64,000 nucleotides of DNA from Bacteroidota bacterium (GCA_016717725.1 JADKFA010000011.1:94033-158032); one strand, 5' to 3'. Shown: positions 34,720-44,170, numbered from the stretch's first letter. The notes: generated from the letters alone by a model not told the origin. Made by a program: numbers and translations.

Positions 34720-35049
34720 TCAAAGCATCTCATACACTCCATAACTCAACACAAGCAAGCCGATCACGGTGAAGCCATACAAAAACAAATCGAAATTATG
34801 ATTGTAATGAAACAAAACTACTGTTATAATAAATCCAAATAGCATAATAAACGCTCCAGATACCATAATAATTACAGCTCTATTTTTTCTCTTTTTGTAT
34901 AGGATCAATTTTAATTTGCAAAGCGATTCTGCAATGATAACTTCATCAAGACCTTCGTTTTTCAATATATTTTGAATGGTTGCGACAGGATATCCCTCTC
35001 TGTGCAATTTCAAAACCTTGTTCCAATAAAGTGTAGCGTTTGTTGTCAT
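34720..35049 (-). CDS. Hypothetical two-span membrane protein
   Basis: A 109-residue protein. The N-terminal 50 residues look like a small helix-turn-helix-type unit (HREGYPVATIQNILKNEGLDEVIIAES shows a repeated turn; quoted in part: EGYPVATIQNIL), then a basic linker (KKRKNRA) and two membrane helices (about 60-82 and 88-107). The family is unknown to me. A cytoplasmic sensing head on a membrane anchor is one reading. Confidence 0.5.
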   Translation of the reverse strand: MTTNATLYWNKVLKLHREGYPVATIQNILKNEGLDEVIIAESLCKLKLILYKKRKNRAVIIMVSGAFIMLFGFIITVVLFHYNHNFDLFLYGFTVIGLLVLSYGVYEML

Positions 35050-35377
35050 TTTTTAAATATAATGGATAAAGATGTATATTATTTTTACTTATAAAAATGA
35101 CTATAATCAGTTCTATCGGCATTAATTTCCAATTCGTAAATAAGGTTCCCACATTCATTATAAAATCCATTCTTTTTATAATTATGAGACGAATTACTTT
35201 TTCATAGTCAGTTTCTCATAGTAAAACCCAACAACTTATGTTATTATAATACAGTCAATTAAGGAAATAGTTTATGCGTTTTGGTTCTTTATTTTGATGG
35301 GCGTTTAATCACAAATAAATAATCCTTGACAATAAATAATTGGTTACTTACTTTTGAAAAAACCAATACCATAAGTC
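35050..35377. other. Intergenic, no firm feature apart from a promoter
   Basis: About 330 bp of AT-rich sequence. A minus-strand frame between 35085 and about 35200 encodes a protein-like stretch (NGFYNECGNLIYELEINADR) but lacks a start codon. The right end holds the promoter of the next gene. Confidence 0.45.
35326..35356 (+). promoter_or_regulatory. Promoter of the 285-residue secreted protein
   Basis: TTG at 35326-35328 and TACTTTTG at 35349-35356 are 20 bases apart, a good Bacteroides-type -33/-7 pair. The start codon lies 21 bases downstream. Confidence 0.6.
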
Positions 35378-36235
35378 ATGAAATCGAAACTCTACTTCAT
35401 CATTGTGTCGCTCTTTATTTGTGCAAGTAGTGTTGCACAAAATCCAGTTCCCAATCCAGGTTTTGAAATGTGGAGTGGTGGAAATGCATCCAATTGGCTG
35501 AGCAATAATTTTACTGGGTTATATGTCCCAATTACTCAATCAGCCAATGCACACTTAGGAAATTCATCAGTAAAAGGGGAAGTGGTAAGTTATTTAGGGA
35601 ATAATATATCACCCGTTTTGTTTAGTGCTCCAGGAGGGGTCCAAAGTGGATTCCAAATATCTTCAGCATACAACTTGTTGAAATTTTATTTTAAGTTTGT
35701 TTCAGGTGGGGTTGGGGATCAACTTGAAGCTTTTGTTGTAATTCAAGATATTAATGGGAATGGAATAGCCTATAGTACATTTAGTATAAATCAAGTTTCG
35801 AATTCTTGGACATTGGCACAAGCTCCAATCATTTATTCAGGTTCAAATCCCACCAATGCTGTTATCACTTTTTCCATCGGCAATTCCAATGGAATAGATC
35901 CAGCAGTTGGTTCTTATTTTATAATCGATGATGTATCATTTGATATGGCTTCTAGCCTTTCAGAAAACCAAGTAGTGAGTATTGGAAATTTATTTCCCAA
36001 TCCAGCTAAAGATCAAATTACATTTCCTTTTCATTTAAACAAATCGGGTCAAGCAAAATTGGAAATAATCGATCTTCAAGGACGTGTTATTCATACGTTG
36101 TTGGATCAAAATTTGCCAGCTGGTGATTACCGTATTCAAGAAAAATTGGAGAAACTTGAGAGTGGGAATTACTTTTGTCGACTACGTTTCGAGAATTCAG
36201 AAGTAAGTAAATTATTTCAAGTTCATCACAAATAA
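35378..36235 (+). CDS. Secreted protein with type IX sorting domain
   Basis: A 285-residue protein with a signal peptide (MKSKLYFIIVSLFICAS, cut near VAQ), a jelly-roll-like domain typical of carbohydrate-binding or PCMD-like modules (PNPGFEMWSGGNASNW, about residues 25-190), and a C-terminal sorting domain (LFPNPAKDQITFPF ... SGNYFCRLRF). It is probably surface-exposed. No catalytic motif is seen; binding to polysaccharide is a guess from the fold. Confidence 0.82.
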   Translation: MKSKLYFIIVSLFICASSVAQNPVPNPGFEMWSGGNASNWLSNNFTGLYVPITQSANAHLGNSSVKGEVVSYLGNNISPVLFSAPGGVQSGFQISSAYNLLKFYFKFVSGGVGDQLEAFVVIQDINGNGIAYSTFSINQVSNSWTLAQAPIIYSGSNPTNAVITFSIGNSNGIDPAVGSYFIIDDVSFDMASSLSENQVVSIGNLFPNPAKDQITFPFHLNKSGQAKLEIIDLQGRVIHTLLDQNLPAGDYRIQEKLEKLESGNYFCRLRFENSEVSKLFQVHHK

Positions 36236-36262
36236 AAATTAGTTAAGAAAACTATTCAACCA

Positions 36263-36886
36263 TCAACCCAAGGTATAATACTCTGGCTTTTCATTATCAA
36301 AAACGCGAATCACTCCCACTGAAATTAGGTTGACAACAATTCTTTGTGCTCGCCACCTTGAAATATTGACTAGTTTGCAATACTCTTTTAATGTGATACG
36401 AGGATTCTCTTTTAGATAATCCAATAATGCTTTCTCCTTGCTCGTAAATTCCACAACGGTATGTGTAGACGAACTTTTACGTTTTAAGACTTCTACCACA
36501 ACTTTACTGGCTAACATTGATTGATCTTGTTGGCGAACATACACCCATTTCTTTCCTTCCTCATCAATGGCATAGTAGGGTTTGTTTTTACCTTCGGGAA
36601 CGAGTACTTCCAAAACTACTTTACCTTTCAAATTCCATTCGTTAATATGTAGATCAATACTTGGTTGACATAAAGTGGAAGCCGCTTTCTCGAGCATAAA
36701 TTTTTCTTCCTCCGCCTTCACTCCACTGATAGAACCATCATCACGTACACCCACTAACAATGTTCCTCCATGATGATTTGCAAAGGAAACCATTGTTTTT
36801 GCAATGCGATGGGAATTACTGATCTCCTTCTTGAAATCGAGCATATCGCCCTCACCTTGATCAATGATGTTTTGTATACGTTTCAC
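36263..36886 (-). CDS. AlbA_2 (Schlafen-like) domain regulator
   Basis: A 207-residue protein: an N-terminal AlbA_2 domain (about residues 8-125; GEGDMLDFKKEI, NHHGGTLLVGVRDDGSISG, KKWVYVRQQDQS) and a C-terminal winged helix (about 145-207; ITLKEYCKLVNISRWRAQRI). This combination is common in ATP-binding or nucleic-acid-binding transcription regulators of the Schlafen group. It appears complete. Confidence 0.85.
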   Translation of the reverse strand: MKRIQNIIDQGEGDMLDFKKEISNSHRIAKTMVSFANHHGGTLLVGVRDDGSISGVKAEEEKFMLEKAASTLCQPSIDLHINEWNLKGKVVLEVLVPEGKNKPYYAIDEEGKKWVYVRQQDQSMLASKVVVEVLKRKSSSTHTVVEFTSKEKALLDYLKENPRITLKEYCKLVNISRWRAQRIVVNLISVGVIRVFDNEKPEYYTLG

Positions 36887-37241
36887 ATTACAAGTATATA
36901 AAATTCAATTTAAAAACTTGTTGAATCTTTGTAACCTGAACAATACAAACAAAAATATTATTCAATTTAGATTATAATCATTTGACGTTTACATAGAGTT
37001 TTTCACAGAGAACACAAAAAAATACAAAATGATTTTCTATGCGCAATTCCCTTTAGCATCGGGTTGCAAAATTTCTCGAAGGCGCGGGGCGAAAGGCTGT
37101 TTCCTTGCTAATTGATATAAGTAGCAAAGCAACCATAAAGTTTTACAATCAATCAAAAAAATAAATTGTGATATTGCGAATATAAAATAAAAAAACGCAG
37201 ACCATAAGACCTGCGTTTCCCTTATTAATTTTAAGTAGTAT
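36887..37241. other. Intergenic, holding the protease terminator
   Basis: About 355 bp, AT-rich, with one GC-rich island (about 37070-37115, containing GGCGCGGGGCGAAAGGC) that is non-coding. The last part contains the terminator listed separately. No RNA gene is recognised. Confidence 0.5.
37184..37217 (-). terminator. Intrinsic terminator of the protease gene
   Basis: The arms AACGCAG (37194-37200) and CTGCGTT (37211-37217) enclose a ten-base loop; on the minus strand the stem is followed by a run of T (A run at 37184-37195 on the plus strand). It lies 25 bases after the repaired stop codon at 37242, which supports the longer reading of the gene. Confidence 0.7.
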
Positions 37242-38803
37242 TTATTTAAAATTTATTTTCAATTCCTTTATAATTTGAGCTGCAGGTGTACAGAATCCAA
37301 GACCTTCCAACCCTTTTCCAGAAATTTTTGCATTTACTACTCCAATGAAAGTACCATCTCTTTTAACAACGAGCCCCCACTATTACCTGGATTTACGCTC
37401 ACATCGATTTGAATTAATTCTACTCCTCCTACTTCCTTTCGGGTTGCGGAAATAATTCCTTTACTAACGGTTTGTCCTAATTCTACTGAGGCAGGAGTTC
37501 CGATTGCAAAAACTTCATCTGCTACTTCAAAGTCAGGAGTCAACGTAACGTTAAATGCATACTTACAAGTTTTCTTAACCTTCAACAATGCTAAATCAGC
37601 CAATTCGCTTGAACGTACAATCACTGCTACAGCTGTATCACCATCTTTAAAGGCTACTTTTAAAGTACTATCAACGCCTGCTACTACGTGAAAACTAGTG
37701 ACAATGTATCCATCCGTTCCTACTACACAACCACTTCCGTGACCTTTGTTTGTTAGAATAACGGTAGTAGCCTCAACACCACTTTTCATATCGGTCACCA
37801 GTTTTCCCCTTGAAATAGTCAACGTTTCTAGTGCAATGGTTGGGTTTACATCAGACGATTTTAAAAATTCCTTAGCTTTAGGATCCGCCAAAACATCATA
37901 AAATGAATTGGAGATGGCATCCTGCACAGCAGATTGAATTACGTTTAACTGTTGATCGGATGATTTTGATCCCGAAGAATATGTACAAAATTCACCAGAT
38001 TTAGCGGTACTTGTTTTCTTGAATTTTACTTGGTCATACTTGTCTAAAAATTCCCAATCAATAGTAGCTAAACAAATCAAACTACGATTATATGACCCTT
38101 TATAAGAAACAACCTGAGTAAATTTCATTTTACTCACACTTGCATTCACATACGTATTATTCATTTTACTTTTCAACATTACGCCAGATGTGTCAATGTA
38201 TCCTGCATCATACAAAGCAGCATTAAGTGCATTAGAAAAGATCGAATTATCTACAGCAATATCCTCGTCGTATTTTTCTTGATCACCTTTTTTACTGTTC
38301 TTACCTTTCTTGAAACGTTTATAGTCAATTTTTTCAATCGTAAAATCTTCTTTTTTAACATCAAATTTTACATTTTTTAAAACCATGTATTTTTGTGTGG
38401 AATCCTTACTGTTCACTTTACGATCAACCTGAAGGCTCATCGATTTACTATAGTCAAAAGCCTTTGGACCACGGTCTAACAAAGGAGGCATAAAATATAC
38501 CACCACAAATGGAATCCATGACATAATGTACAACCATGATTTTTTACTTTGACGATGTACAGCATAGACTGGTTTGTACCCAGGTCTTTCTACTTTTATC
38601 TGTTTAGGATAGAAATCCCTTTGCATTTTGGAGCGTACTGCTGTTCCTGTTCCTTGTTTTACATCATTAACATAAACCGATGATTCACTTGAACCTGTGA
38701 ATACATCTACTTTTTGGTACTTACCATTTAAAATTGATGCACATCCGTTCGACATAATAATGATCGATACAATGAGTAAATAACTAATCGCTTTTTTAAA
38801 CAT
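37242..38803 (-). pseudogene. Lipoprotein trypsin-like serine protease, frameshifted
   Basis: Signal MFKKAISYLLIVSIIIMS with lipobox NGC, a PEGA-like unit and hydrophobic span (residues 25-115), a middle domain, then a DegP/HtrA-like protease with His (TSFHVVAG), Asp (LADLALLKV) and Ser (NPGNSGG, S475). Directly after GNSGG the frame ends early at 37337. A one-base shift at the five-G run (37374-37378) restores a typical C-terminus (GTFIGVVNAKISGKGLEG ... IIKELKINFK) that ends at 37242. The intact protein would have 520 residues. No PDZ domain is present. The lesion may be a sequence error. Confidence 0.8.
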
Positions 38804-39011
38804 AATAATTTGATAAGAGTTTTGTGTGTGTTGATTTCTCTCTGATGGAGCCTCCAAAACTAAGAAATATATTAACTAAACTAACTCTAACAAAAAAATG
38901 CAAGTCTATCATCTTCAACTATTTAAAAGTACTGAGACCCCCAAAGCTCCATTTTTTATTGAAGAACCACCAACAATTATTCAATAAAAAGCTAAGATTT
39001 TTTTTAAAAAA

Positions 39012-39905
39012 TCAGTTTGCTATAATCGTATCAAAGCTTGCGGTGTAGGTAGCAAACAAACCCCTTCCTCCTGTTATGTTTGATTTTACATTCGAAGGAA
39101 CTGCAAACGGACTTCCATTACTAGACACTTGATTTTCTGCATCACGCCAAAATTCATAGGTTGCAAAATCGATAGTACAAAATTTCACAACAATGGTATC
39201 ACCCTTCTTATAATAATCTGCTTCCTCGTTATTATCCTCTTCCGCTTCTGAGTTTTGGATAGTTCCACGATTATAGGGAAAGTTAAAGGATCTTCCATTT
39301 ATAAATCGATCTTCGAAAATTGAACCAATGGGAGCTATGAAAAAATCATCTTTGTTTAATCGCTTTGCAAACCATCGGTAAGCATTTCCTAACGTATCAG
39401 GATCCGATAAACGTGCCCAAGCCCATCCAAGGCTATCCAAATCTTCCTGTACTTTAAACCATGTACTATCGAGAGGAATGGGCATTGGTAATTTAGCAGT
39501 AGAACTTAATTGCTCTCCCGCTGCCGTGATAATATTCAACGAATAAGTAGTTCCTGGGGTACCAATCATAGTTGGAAGAAAAGTGATAGAGTCGAGCGCA
39601 ACATAAAATCCACCTAAAGAAACTCCATTAATGGAAGTATCTAACTCAGTTAATTGAACGGTGTCAATTCCATTGCTGATGTAAACTAAAGCGCCACGCA
39701 CTGGCAAATTATTAATGGTGTTTTGTCCGATGGGATCAAAATAAGGTTCGGTTTTACTTAAGATTACATAGGGAGGCAAGCCATTTTCAACATATCCTTC
39801 CACCACCACTTTTTGGTCGATGGGTGGTAAATCCAACTCAATATTTTTCTCGCATGAACTCATCATGGAGACACTTGCTACTAGTAATATAAAATACTTT
39901 TTCAT
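39012..39905 (-). CDS. DUF4249 outer-membrane lipoprotein
   Basis: A 297-residue lipoprotein (lipobox SSC at residue 18). The opening CEKNIELDLPPIDQKVVVEGYV is characteristic of DUF4249 (quoted in part: LPPIDQKVVVEGY). These lipoproteins are encoded directly after a TonB-dependent receptor, as here with a 2-bp gap, and probably form its surface cap or ligand-binding partner. The ligand is not known. Confidence 0.9.
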   Translation of the reverse strand: MKKYFILLVASVSMMSSCEKNIELDLPPIDQKVVVEGYVENGLPPYVILSKTEPYFDPIGQNTINNLPVRGALVYISNGIDTVQLTELDTSINGVSLGGFYVALDSITFLPTMIGTPGTTYSLNIITAAGEQLSSTAKLPMPIPLDSTWFKVQEDLDSLGWAWARLSDPDTLGNAYRWFAKRLNKDDFFIAPIGSIFEDRFINGRSFNFPYNRGTIQNSEAEEDNNEEADYYKKGDTIVVKFCTIDFATYEFWRDAENQVSSNGSPFAVPSNVKSNITGGRGLFATYTASFDTIIAN

Positions 39906-39907
39906 CT

Positions 39908-42340
39908 TTAAAATTTAAAATTGTAAGTAACCGATGGAATCACACTGAAGAGTGATACCTGTTTAGCTTGTACTTTTTGATTTCCATCTTGACTATTTCC
40001 TTGCACATCGAAATAAATGAAATAAGGATTTTGTCGACCATAGAAATTATAAACAGCAAAAACCCATTCCGTCTCGTAATTCCGCTGTTTTTGGCTGCGC
40101 AATGTTGCTGAAATATCCAATCGATGAAATGCTTTCTGTCTGTAATCATTTCGCTTATCGAATCCGCTTAAGATGTAAAAATTATTATTTACACCTACTT
40201 GACCATTTTGATCTATGTTAACGGGTGGTCCAGCCGACATGAAATACCTTTCGGCAGGAAGCGTTAAGGCATCACCAGTAGCATATACCCAAGTTAAACC
40301 GAAGGTCCATTTCTTACTATGATCATAAACTACCACTAAAGATGCATCGTGACGACGATCGTATTTAGCAGAAAACTCTCGGCCTTGATTTAGGTCGGGA
40401 AATTTTCTTTTGGTGTACGATAGCGTATATCCAATCCAACCATTCAATTTACCTGTCGACTTCTTCACAAAAAATTCGGCGCCATAACTCCATCCCTTTC
40501 CGAAAACAAAATTATTATCAGGATTATTTCGAACATCTCCATCTGGTGTAGCACCCTCTTCGTAATCAATTTGATTCTTCATTTCCTTGTAGTACACTTC
40601 CACCGAAGTTTCGTACATATTATCCTTTAGATTTTTAAAATACCCTAACGAATATTGTGTGCCGAACTGAGGTTTTACTTTATCGGTACAAGGCACCCAC
40701 ACATCGGTTGGAAGGCTTACAGAACCAAATGAAGCAATATGGATATACTGATAATTTTGTGTGAAAGATGCTTTTACAGACGAAGACTTATTCAACTCAT
40801 ACCTCATACTAAATCGAGGTTCTGCGTTTAGATAATCCGCAACTTTTTTTCCTTGAGCATAATCAATAGTATCCAAAAATTTACCGGGGAAAGAAGGGTC
40901 TTCCACATAGCGTGAGAAAGGTCCAACATGCGCAAAATAGGAACCGCGTACACCTGCATTCACTTTAAATTTTTCTGTTACATCCCATTCATCATTTACA
41001 TACAAGGCAGCATCGTGAGCATAAAATCGAGTCACTTCGCCTAAGTCAAAAACAACATCTCCAGACCTTGCATAAGCATTGGTAGGTGTAAAACGATGAT
41101 AAATATAATTTCCACCAAACTTAATATTATGCAAAATATTCGGAAACCAATTCAAATCAATTTTTGCATTATAGTCCCGAACGCCAGAAAAAATTCTAAA
41201 ATCAAATTCCTGTTGTGAGGCACCAAATTCAAATTTATAATCGTTAAAGATGAGTGATGTGTTCATAAACAATTGATCATTGAACAGATGATTCCATCGC
41301 AATGAAGTTGTTGCATTTCCCCAGGGAATTCGCACTTTAAAACCAGTGTCGGCACTCTTAAAATTAAACACATCACGACCAAAATATCCACTTAAAAACA
41401 AACGATCCTTTGGAGATAAAGTATAATTTACTTTTGCGTTTAGATCATAAAAATAATAGGAGTTACCTGCAATTCTAGAATCCGATTTTATAAACGGTTC
41501 TCTTAAAAATAAATCGATAAATGTTCTTCTTCCACTAATCATAAATGAACTTTTATCTTTTACTATCGGACCTTCTAACGTCAATCGTGAAGCGATATAA
41601 CCCAATCCGCCAGATGCTTTAAATTTCTTTTGATTTCCATCCTTCATCGAAATATCGACTACAGAAGCCAATCTTCCACCATATTGAGCAGGCATTCCTC
41701 CTTTAATAAGAGTTACATTTTTTACAGCATCTGGATTAAACACCGAGAAAAATCCAAAAAGATGAGAAGCATTGTACACAACACCTTCATCCAGCAAAAT
41801 CAAATTCTGATCGGGACCGCCACCACGTACATAAAAGCCAGAGTTTCCTTCGCCTGCATTTTGCACACCTGGAAGCAGTTGAAGTGTTTTCAAAATATCT
41901 ACTTCACCAAGCAAGGCGGGTAAACTTTTAATTTTATCTACTTCCAACTCTACTCTACCCATATCGGTACTTTGAACATTCTTATCCTTTCTTTCGGCGA
42001 TGATTACTACTTCCTTCTTTTCTATTCCGTTGGGTAAAAGATCCACATCCAACCTTTTATCAGATGACAAGTCGACTTCCAAAATTTGCTCTTTATAACC
42101 AATATAATTAATAATTAAAGAATACTTTCCTGGATTAATGGTTAATGAAAAAAAGCCATAGGCGTTAGCGTTAGTACCTTTTTGCAATTCCTTTATATAA
42201 ATAGCTGCACCAATCAATGCTTCTCCAGAAGTGGAATCCTTTATATATCCAGAAACAGTGACTTTCTTTTGATTTTCCTGTGCAGAAACGGAAGTGGAAA
42301 ATAGAAATAGCCCAATGGCTATGAGTAGATAATATTTCAT
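39908..42340 (-). CDS. TonB-dependent receptor with carboxypeptidase-like N-domain
   Basis: An 810-residue outer-membrane receptor. Signal peptide (cut after SVSAQ), a CarboxypepD_reg-like beta domain (residues 27-110; GYIKDSTSGEALIGAAIYI in part), a plug domain (about 120-230; GFYVRGGGPDQNLILLDE in part) and a 22-strand barrel to the C-terminal aromatic residue (VTYNFKF). It imports a large ligand using the TonB/ExbB energy. It forms an operon with the DUF4249 lipoprotein. It is not a SusC type by length and lacks a SusD partner. Confidence 0.94.
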   Translation of the reverse strand: MKYYLLIAIGLFLFSTSVSAQENQKKVTVSGYIKDSTSGEALIGAAIYIKELQKGTNANAYGFFSLTINPGKYSLIINYIGYKEQILEVDLSSDKRLDVDLLPNGIEKKEVVIIAERKDKNVQSTDMGRVELEVDKIKSLPALLGEVDILKTLQLLPGVQNAGEGNSGFYVRGGGPDQNLILLDEGVVYNASHLFGFFSVFNPDAVKNVTLIKGGMPAQYGGRLASVVDISMKDGNQKKFKASGGLGYIASRLTLEGPIVKDKSSFMISGRRTFIDLFLREPFIKSDSRIAGNSYYFYDLNAKVNYTLSPKDRLFLSGYFGRDVFNFKSADTGFKVRIPWGNATTSLRWNHLFNDQLFMNTSLIFNDYKFEFGASQQEFDFRIFSGVRDYNAKIDLNWFPNILHNIKFGGNYIYHRFTPTNAYARSGDVVFDLGEVTRFYAHDAALYVNDEWDVTEKFKVNAGVRGSYFAHVGPFSRYVEDPSFPGKFLDTIDYAQGKKVADYLNAEPRFSMRYELNKSSSVKASFTQNYQYIHIASFGSVSLPTDVWVPCTDKVKPQFGTQYSLGYFKNLKDNMYETSVEVYYKEMKNQIDYEEGATPDGDVRNNPDNNFVFGKGWSYGAEFFVKKSTGKLNGWIGYTLSYTKRKFPDLNQGREFSAKYDRRHDASLVVVYDHSKKWTFGLTWVYATGDALTLPAERYFMSAGPPVNIDQNGQVGVNNNFYILSGFDKRNDYRQKAFHRLDISATLRSQKQRNYETEWVFAVYNFYGRQNPYFIYFDVQGNSQDGNQKVQAKQVSLFSVIPSVTYNFKF

Positions 42341-42347
42341 AAGGTTG

Positions 42348-42355
42348 CAAAAGTA
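42348..42355 (-). promoter_or_regulatory. -7 box abutting the receptor start codon
   Basis: On the minus strand TACTTTTG matches TAnnTTTG, and seven bases separate it from the ATG (42338-42340). The transcript would begin at or next to the start codon. No -33 element at normal spacing was found. Confidence 0.4.
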
Positions 42356-42450
42356 AGCAGATTAGATGGGTTCATAGGAATACTCTGATGAACGACAACG
42401 TTTCAGTGTCTAAAATGTTTTAATTTCAGTCTGAACCGAAAATTAAAAAA

Positions 42451-42482
42451 TTTGTCCCAAAACCTTAAGTTTAGTATTTTTG
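42451..42482 (+). promoter_or_regulatory. Promoter of tRNA-Pro
   Basis: TTTG at 42451-42454 and TATTTTTG at 42475-42482 are 20 bases apart, an exact match to the Bacteroides -33/-7 consensus. The tRNA starts 12 bases later. Confidence 0.75.
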
Positions 42483-42494
42483 CCCAAGATTTTT

Positions 42495-42568
42495 CGGGGT
42501 GTAGCGTAGCCCGGTATCGCGCCAGCATGGGGTGCTGGAGGTCGTCAGTTCAAATCTGGCCACTCCGA
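42495..42568 (+). tRNA. tRNA-Pro (anticodon GGG)
   Basis: A 74-base cloverleaf. The acceptor arms CGGGGTG and CACTCCG pair with one G-T; the anticodon stem CCAGC/GCTGG holds the loop ATGGGGT with anticodon GGG; the T-loop is TTCAAAT. The discriminator is A, and CCA is not encoded. The 5' C is typical of tRNA-Pro. Confidence 0.97.
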
Positions 42569-42581
42569 CTAATAAAAAACA

Positions 42582-42610
42582 AAAAGGGATCGGCTTGCCG
42601 ATCCTTTTTT
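42582..42610 (+). terminator. Intrinsic terminator after tRNA-Pro
   Basis: Perfect arms GGATCGGC (42587-42594) and GCCGATCC (42597-42604) with a two-base loop, flanked by A5 and T6. A tandem array starts directly behind it. Confidence 0.85.
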
Positions 42611-42611
42611 C

Positions 42612-43035
42612 AATTTATGCAGCGTTGAAAGCTTGCTTTCAAAAGCGGATATATATTGAAAAAAAGGAATGCAATTCCTCTTTTTGTTTTCATTAGGTCA
42701 CCCCCCACTCCAGATCGGCGGAGCCAATCTGGGCCACTCAGTAAATTTATGCAGCGTTGAAAGCTTGCTTTCAAAAGCGGATATATATTGAAAAAAGGAA
42801 TGCAATTCCTCTTTTTGTTTTCATTAGGTCACCCCACTCCAGATCGGCGGAGCCAATCTGGGCCACTCAGTAAATTTATGCAGCGTTGAAAGCTTGCTTT
42901 CAAAAGCGGATATAAATTGAAAAAAAGGAATGCAATTCCTCTTTTTGTTTTCATTAGGTCACCCCCCACTCCAGATCGGCGAAGCCAATCTGGGCCACTC
43001 CGACCTTTTCAATTTATGCAGCGTTGAAAGCTTAT
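42612..43035 (+). repeat. Tandem array, three ~130-bp units plus a partial, echoing the tRNA-Pro 3' end
   Basis: Units begin at 42612, 42744 and 42873, and a partial fourth at 43011 (spacing 132, 129 and 138). Each unit has a hairpin TTGAAAGC/GCTTTCAA, then a terminator-like stem AGGAAT/ATTCCT flanked by A and T runs, then a segment with CCAGAT/ATCTGG arms ending AATCTGGGCCACTC. That end resembles AATCTGGCCACTCCGAC of the tRNA-Pro just upstream; unit 3 even keeps CCACTCCGAC. Differences between units are a few single bases. No coding frame is supported. Confidence 0.8.
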
Positions 43036-43106
43036 TATACTCTACCTTTTCAAAGCCACCTATTCAAATGGTAGACTTACCTAATGGGCACATAAACAGA
43101 ATTATC

Positions 43107-43114
43107 TATCTTTG
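43107..43114 (+). promoter_or_regulatory. -7 box of terC
   Basis: TATCTTTG matches TAnnTTTG and ends 20 bases before the ATG at 43135. No convincing -33 element is seen. Confidence 0.5.
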
Positions 43115-43134
43115 CCAACCATAAAAATTGAAAT

Positions 43135-43857
43135 ATGCAAGACGAATTAGCTCTTATCTTTAGTGTTGACGGACTTATCGGACTTTTTACACTGATCGTT
43201 ATGGAAATTGTATTAGGGATTGATAATATCATTTTTATTTCTATTTTGGCTGGAAAGCTTCCAAAGAATCAGCAAGAAAAAGCTCGACGGGTTGGTTTAA
43301 TTTTAGCCCTGGGAATTCGAATTTTATTGCTTTTCAGCATATCATGGATTGTAGGACTAAAAGAGCCTTTCTTTACTATTTTGGATCATGGATTTAGCGG
43401 ACGCGATATTGTTTTACTCATTGGCGGATTATTTCTCATGGCTAAAAGCACCACTGAAATTCATGGAAAAGTCACGGATGAAGAGGATCACACCAAATTG
43501 AGTATGAAAAAACTCACTTTGAATGCTGCGGTACTTCAAATTATCGGATTAGATATTATCTTCTCTTTTGACTCTATTCTTACTGCCGTTGGATTAGTAG
43601 ACCATGTGAGTATAATGATCATTGCTGTAATTGTTTCCATGTTGGTGATGTTGGCAGCAGCGAAAACCGTATCCGATTTTGTCAATAATCATCCAACCAT
43701 TAAAATGTTAGCGCTTTCTTTTCTTTTGATGATAGGATTTATGCTAACGGTTGAAGCGTTCCATATAGAAGTACCAAAGGGCTATGTTTATTTTGCAATG
43801 GCTTTTTCACTTCTTGTTGAATTACTGAATATGAGGGTGAGGAAGAAAACTAATTAA
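43135..43857 (+). CDS. TerC family membrane protein
   Basis: A 240-residue protein with about seven membrane helices. The motifs VMEIVLGIDNIIFI (about residues 22-35) and QIIGLDIIFSFDSILTA (about 138-154, given in part) carry the acidic residues of the TerC/Alx metal-ion transporter family, now linked to manganese export. The name terC comes from tellurite resistance loci; no ter genes lie nearby, so a general metal-ion role is more likely. It follows the tRNA-Pro array. Confidence 0.92.
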   Translation: MQDELALIFSVDGLIGLFTLIVMEIVLGIDNIIFISILAGKLPKNQQEKARRVGLILALGIRILLLFSISWIVGLKEPFFTILDHGFSGRDIVLLIGGLFLMAKSTTEIHGKVTDEEDHTKLSMKKLTLNAAVLQIIGLDIIFSFDSILTAVGLVDHVSIMIIAVIVSMLVMLAAAKTVSDFVNNHPTIKMLALSFLLMIGFMLTVEAFHIEVPKGYVYFAMAFSLLVELLNMRVRKKTN

Positions 43858-43893
43858 GAATTCAGAATTCAGAATTAAGAATTAAGAATTAAG
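43856..43893. repeat. Left arm of AATTAAGAATT inverted repeat
   Basis: Repeated GAATTCAGAATT and AATTAAG units directly after terC. The reverse complement of this pattern occurs at 44003-44030, about 110 bp away, so the two could form a long stem. Confidence 0.6.
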
Positions 43894-44002
43894 ATCCTGC
43901 TTGCTGTAGACAAATTCAGAAATTTAAATGAATATGCAATTTATGTTTAAGGATTTTGAACTAATCTAAATACTAACTTTTACGAGTTAAAGGAAAGCGC
44001 TA

Positions 44003-44030
44003 GCAATTCTGAATTCTTAATTCTTAATTA
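44003..44030. repeat. Right arm of AATTAAGAATT inverted repeat
   Basis: GCAATTCTGAATTC and TTAATTCTTAATTA units pair with the repeat at 43856-43893. This arm overlaps the stop codon of the small membrane gene at 44028. Confidence 0.6.
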
Positions 44031-44168
44031 ATGAATCGGGTGTTCAAAATGCCATGCTAAATACGCTTGAAAACCTTTCCAGATCCCATAAAACAATAAC
44101 CCCAAAATAATTAACTTGATCCCTATTTTAATCCAAGGAGAATCAGATATTTTAGAGAAGGGAAACAT
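44028..44168 (-). CDS. 46-residue membrane protein
   Basis: ATG at 44166-44168 and TAA at 44028-44030 enclose a frame for a small protein with one membrane helix (IKIGIKLIILGLLFYGIW, residues 14-31) and an aromatic tail (AYLAWHFEHPIH). It begins two bases after the stop of the upstream 163-residue gene on the same strand, which supports co-transcription. It is short but has good topology. Confidence 0.55.
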   Translation of the reverse strand: MFPFSKISDSPWIKIGIKLIILGLLFYGIWKGFQAYLAWHFEHPIH

Positions 44169-44170
44169 AT

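Noticed and set aside
35085..35205. Small minus-strand frame with protein-like residues
   Set aside because: It has no start codon and no similarity I can name; at most a remnant.
42612..43035. CRISPR-like array
   Set aside because: Units are about 130 bp and nearly identical along their full length, so there are no unique spacers, and no cas genes are present.
42930..43124. A 64-codon frame in the tRNA-Pro array
   Set aside because: It is made of the non-coding repeat and the terC leader; the product has no protein-like features.
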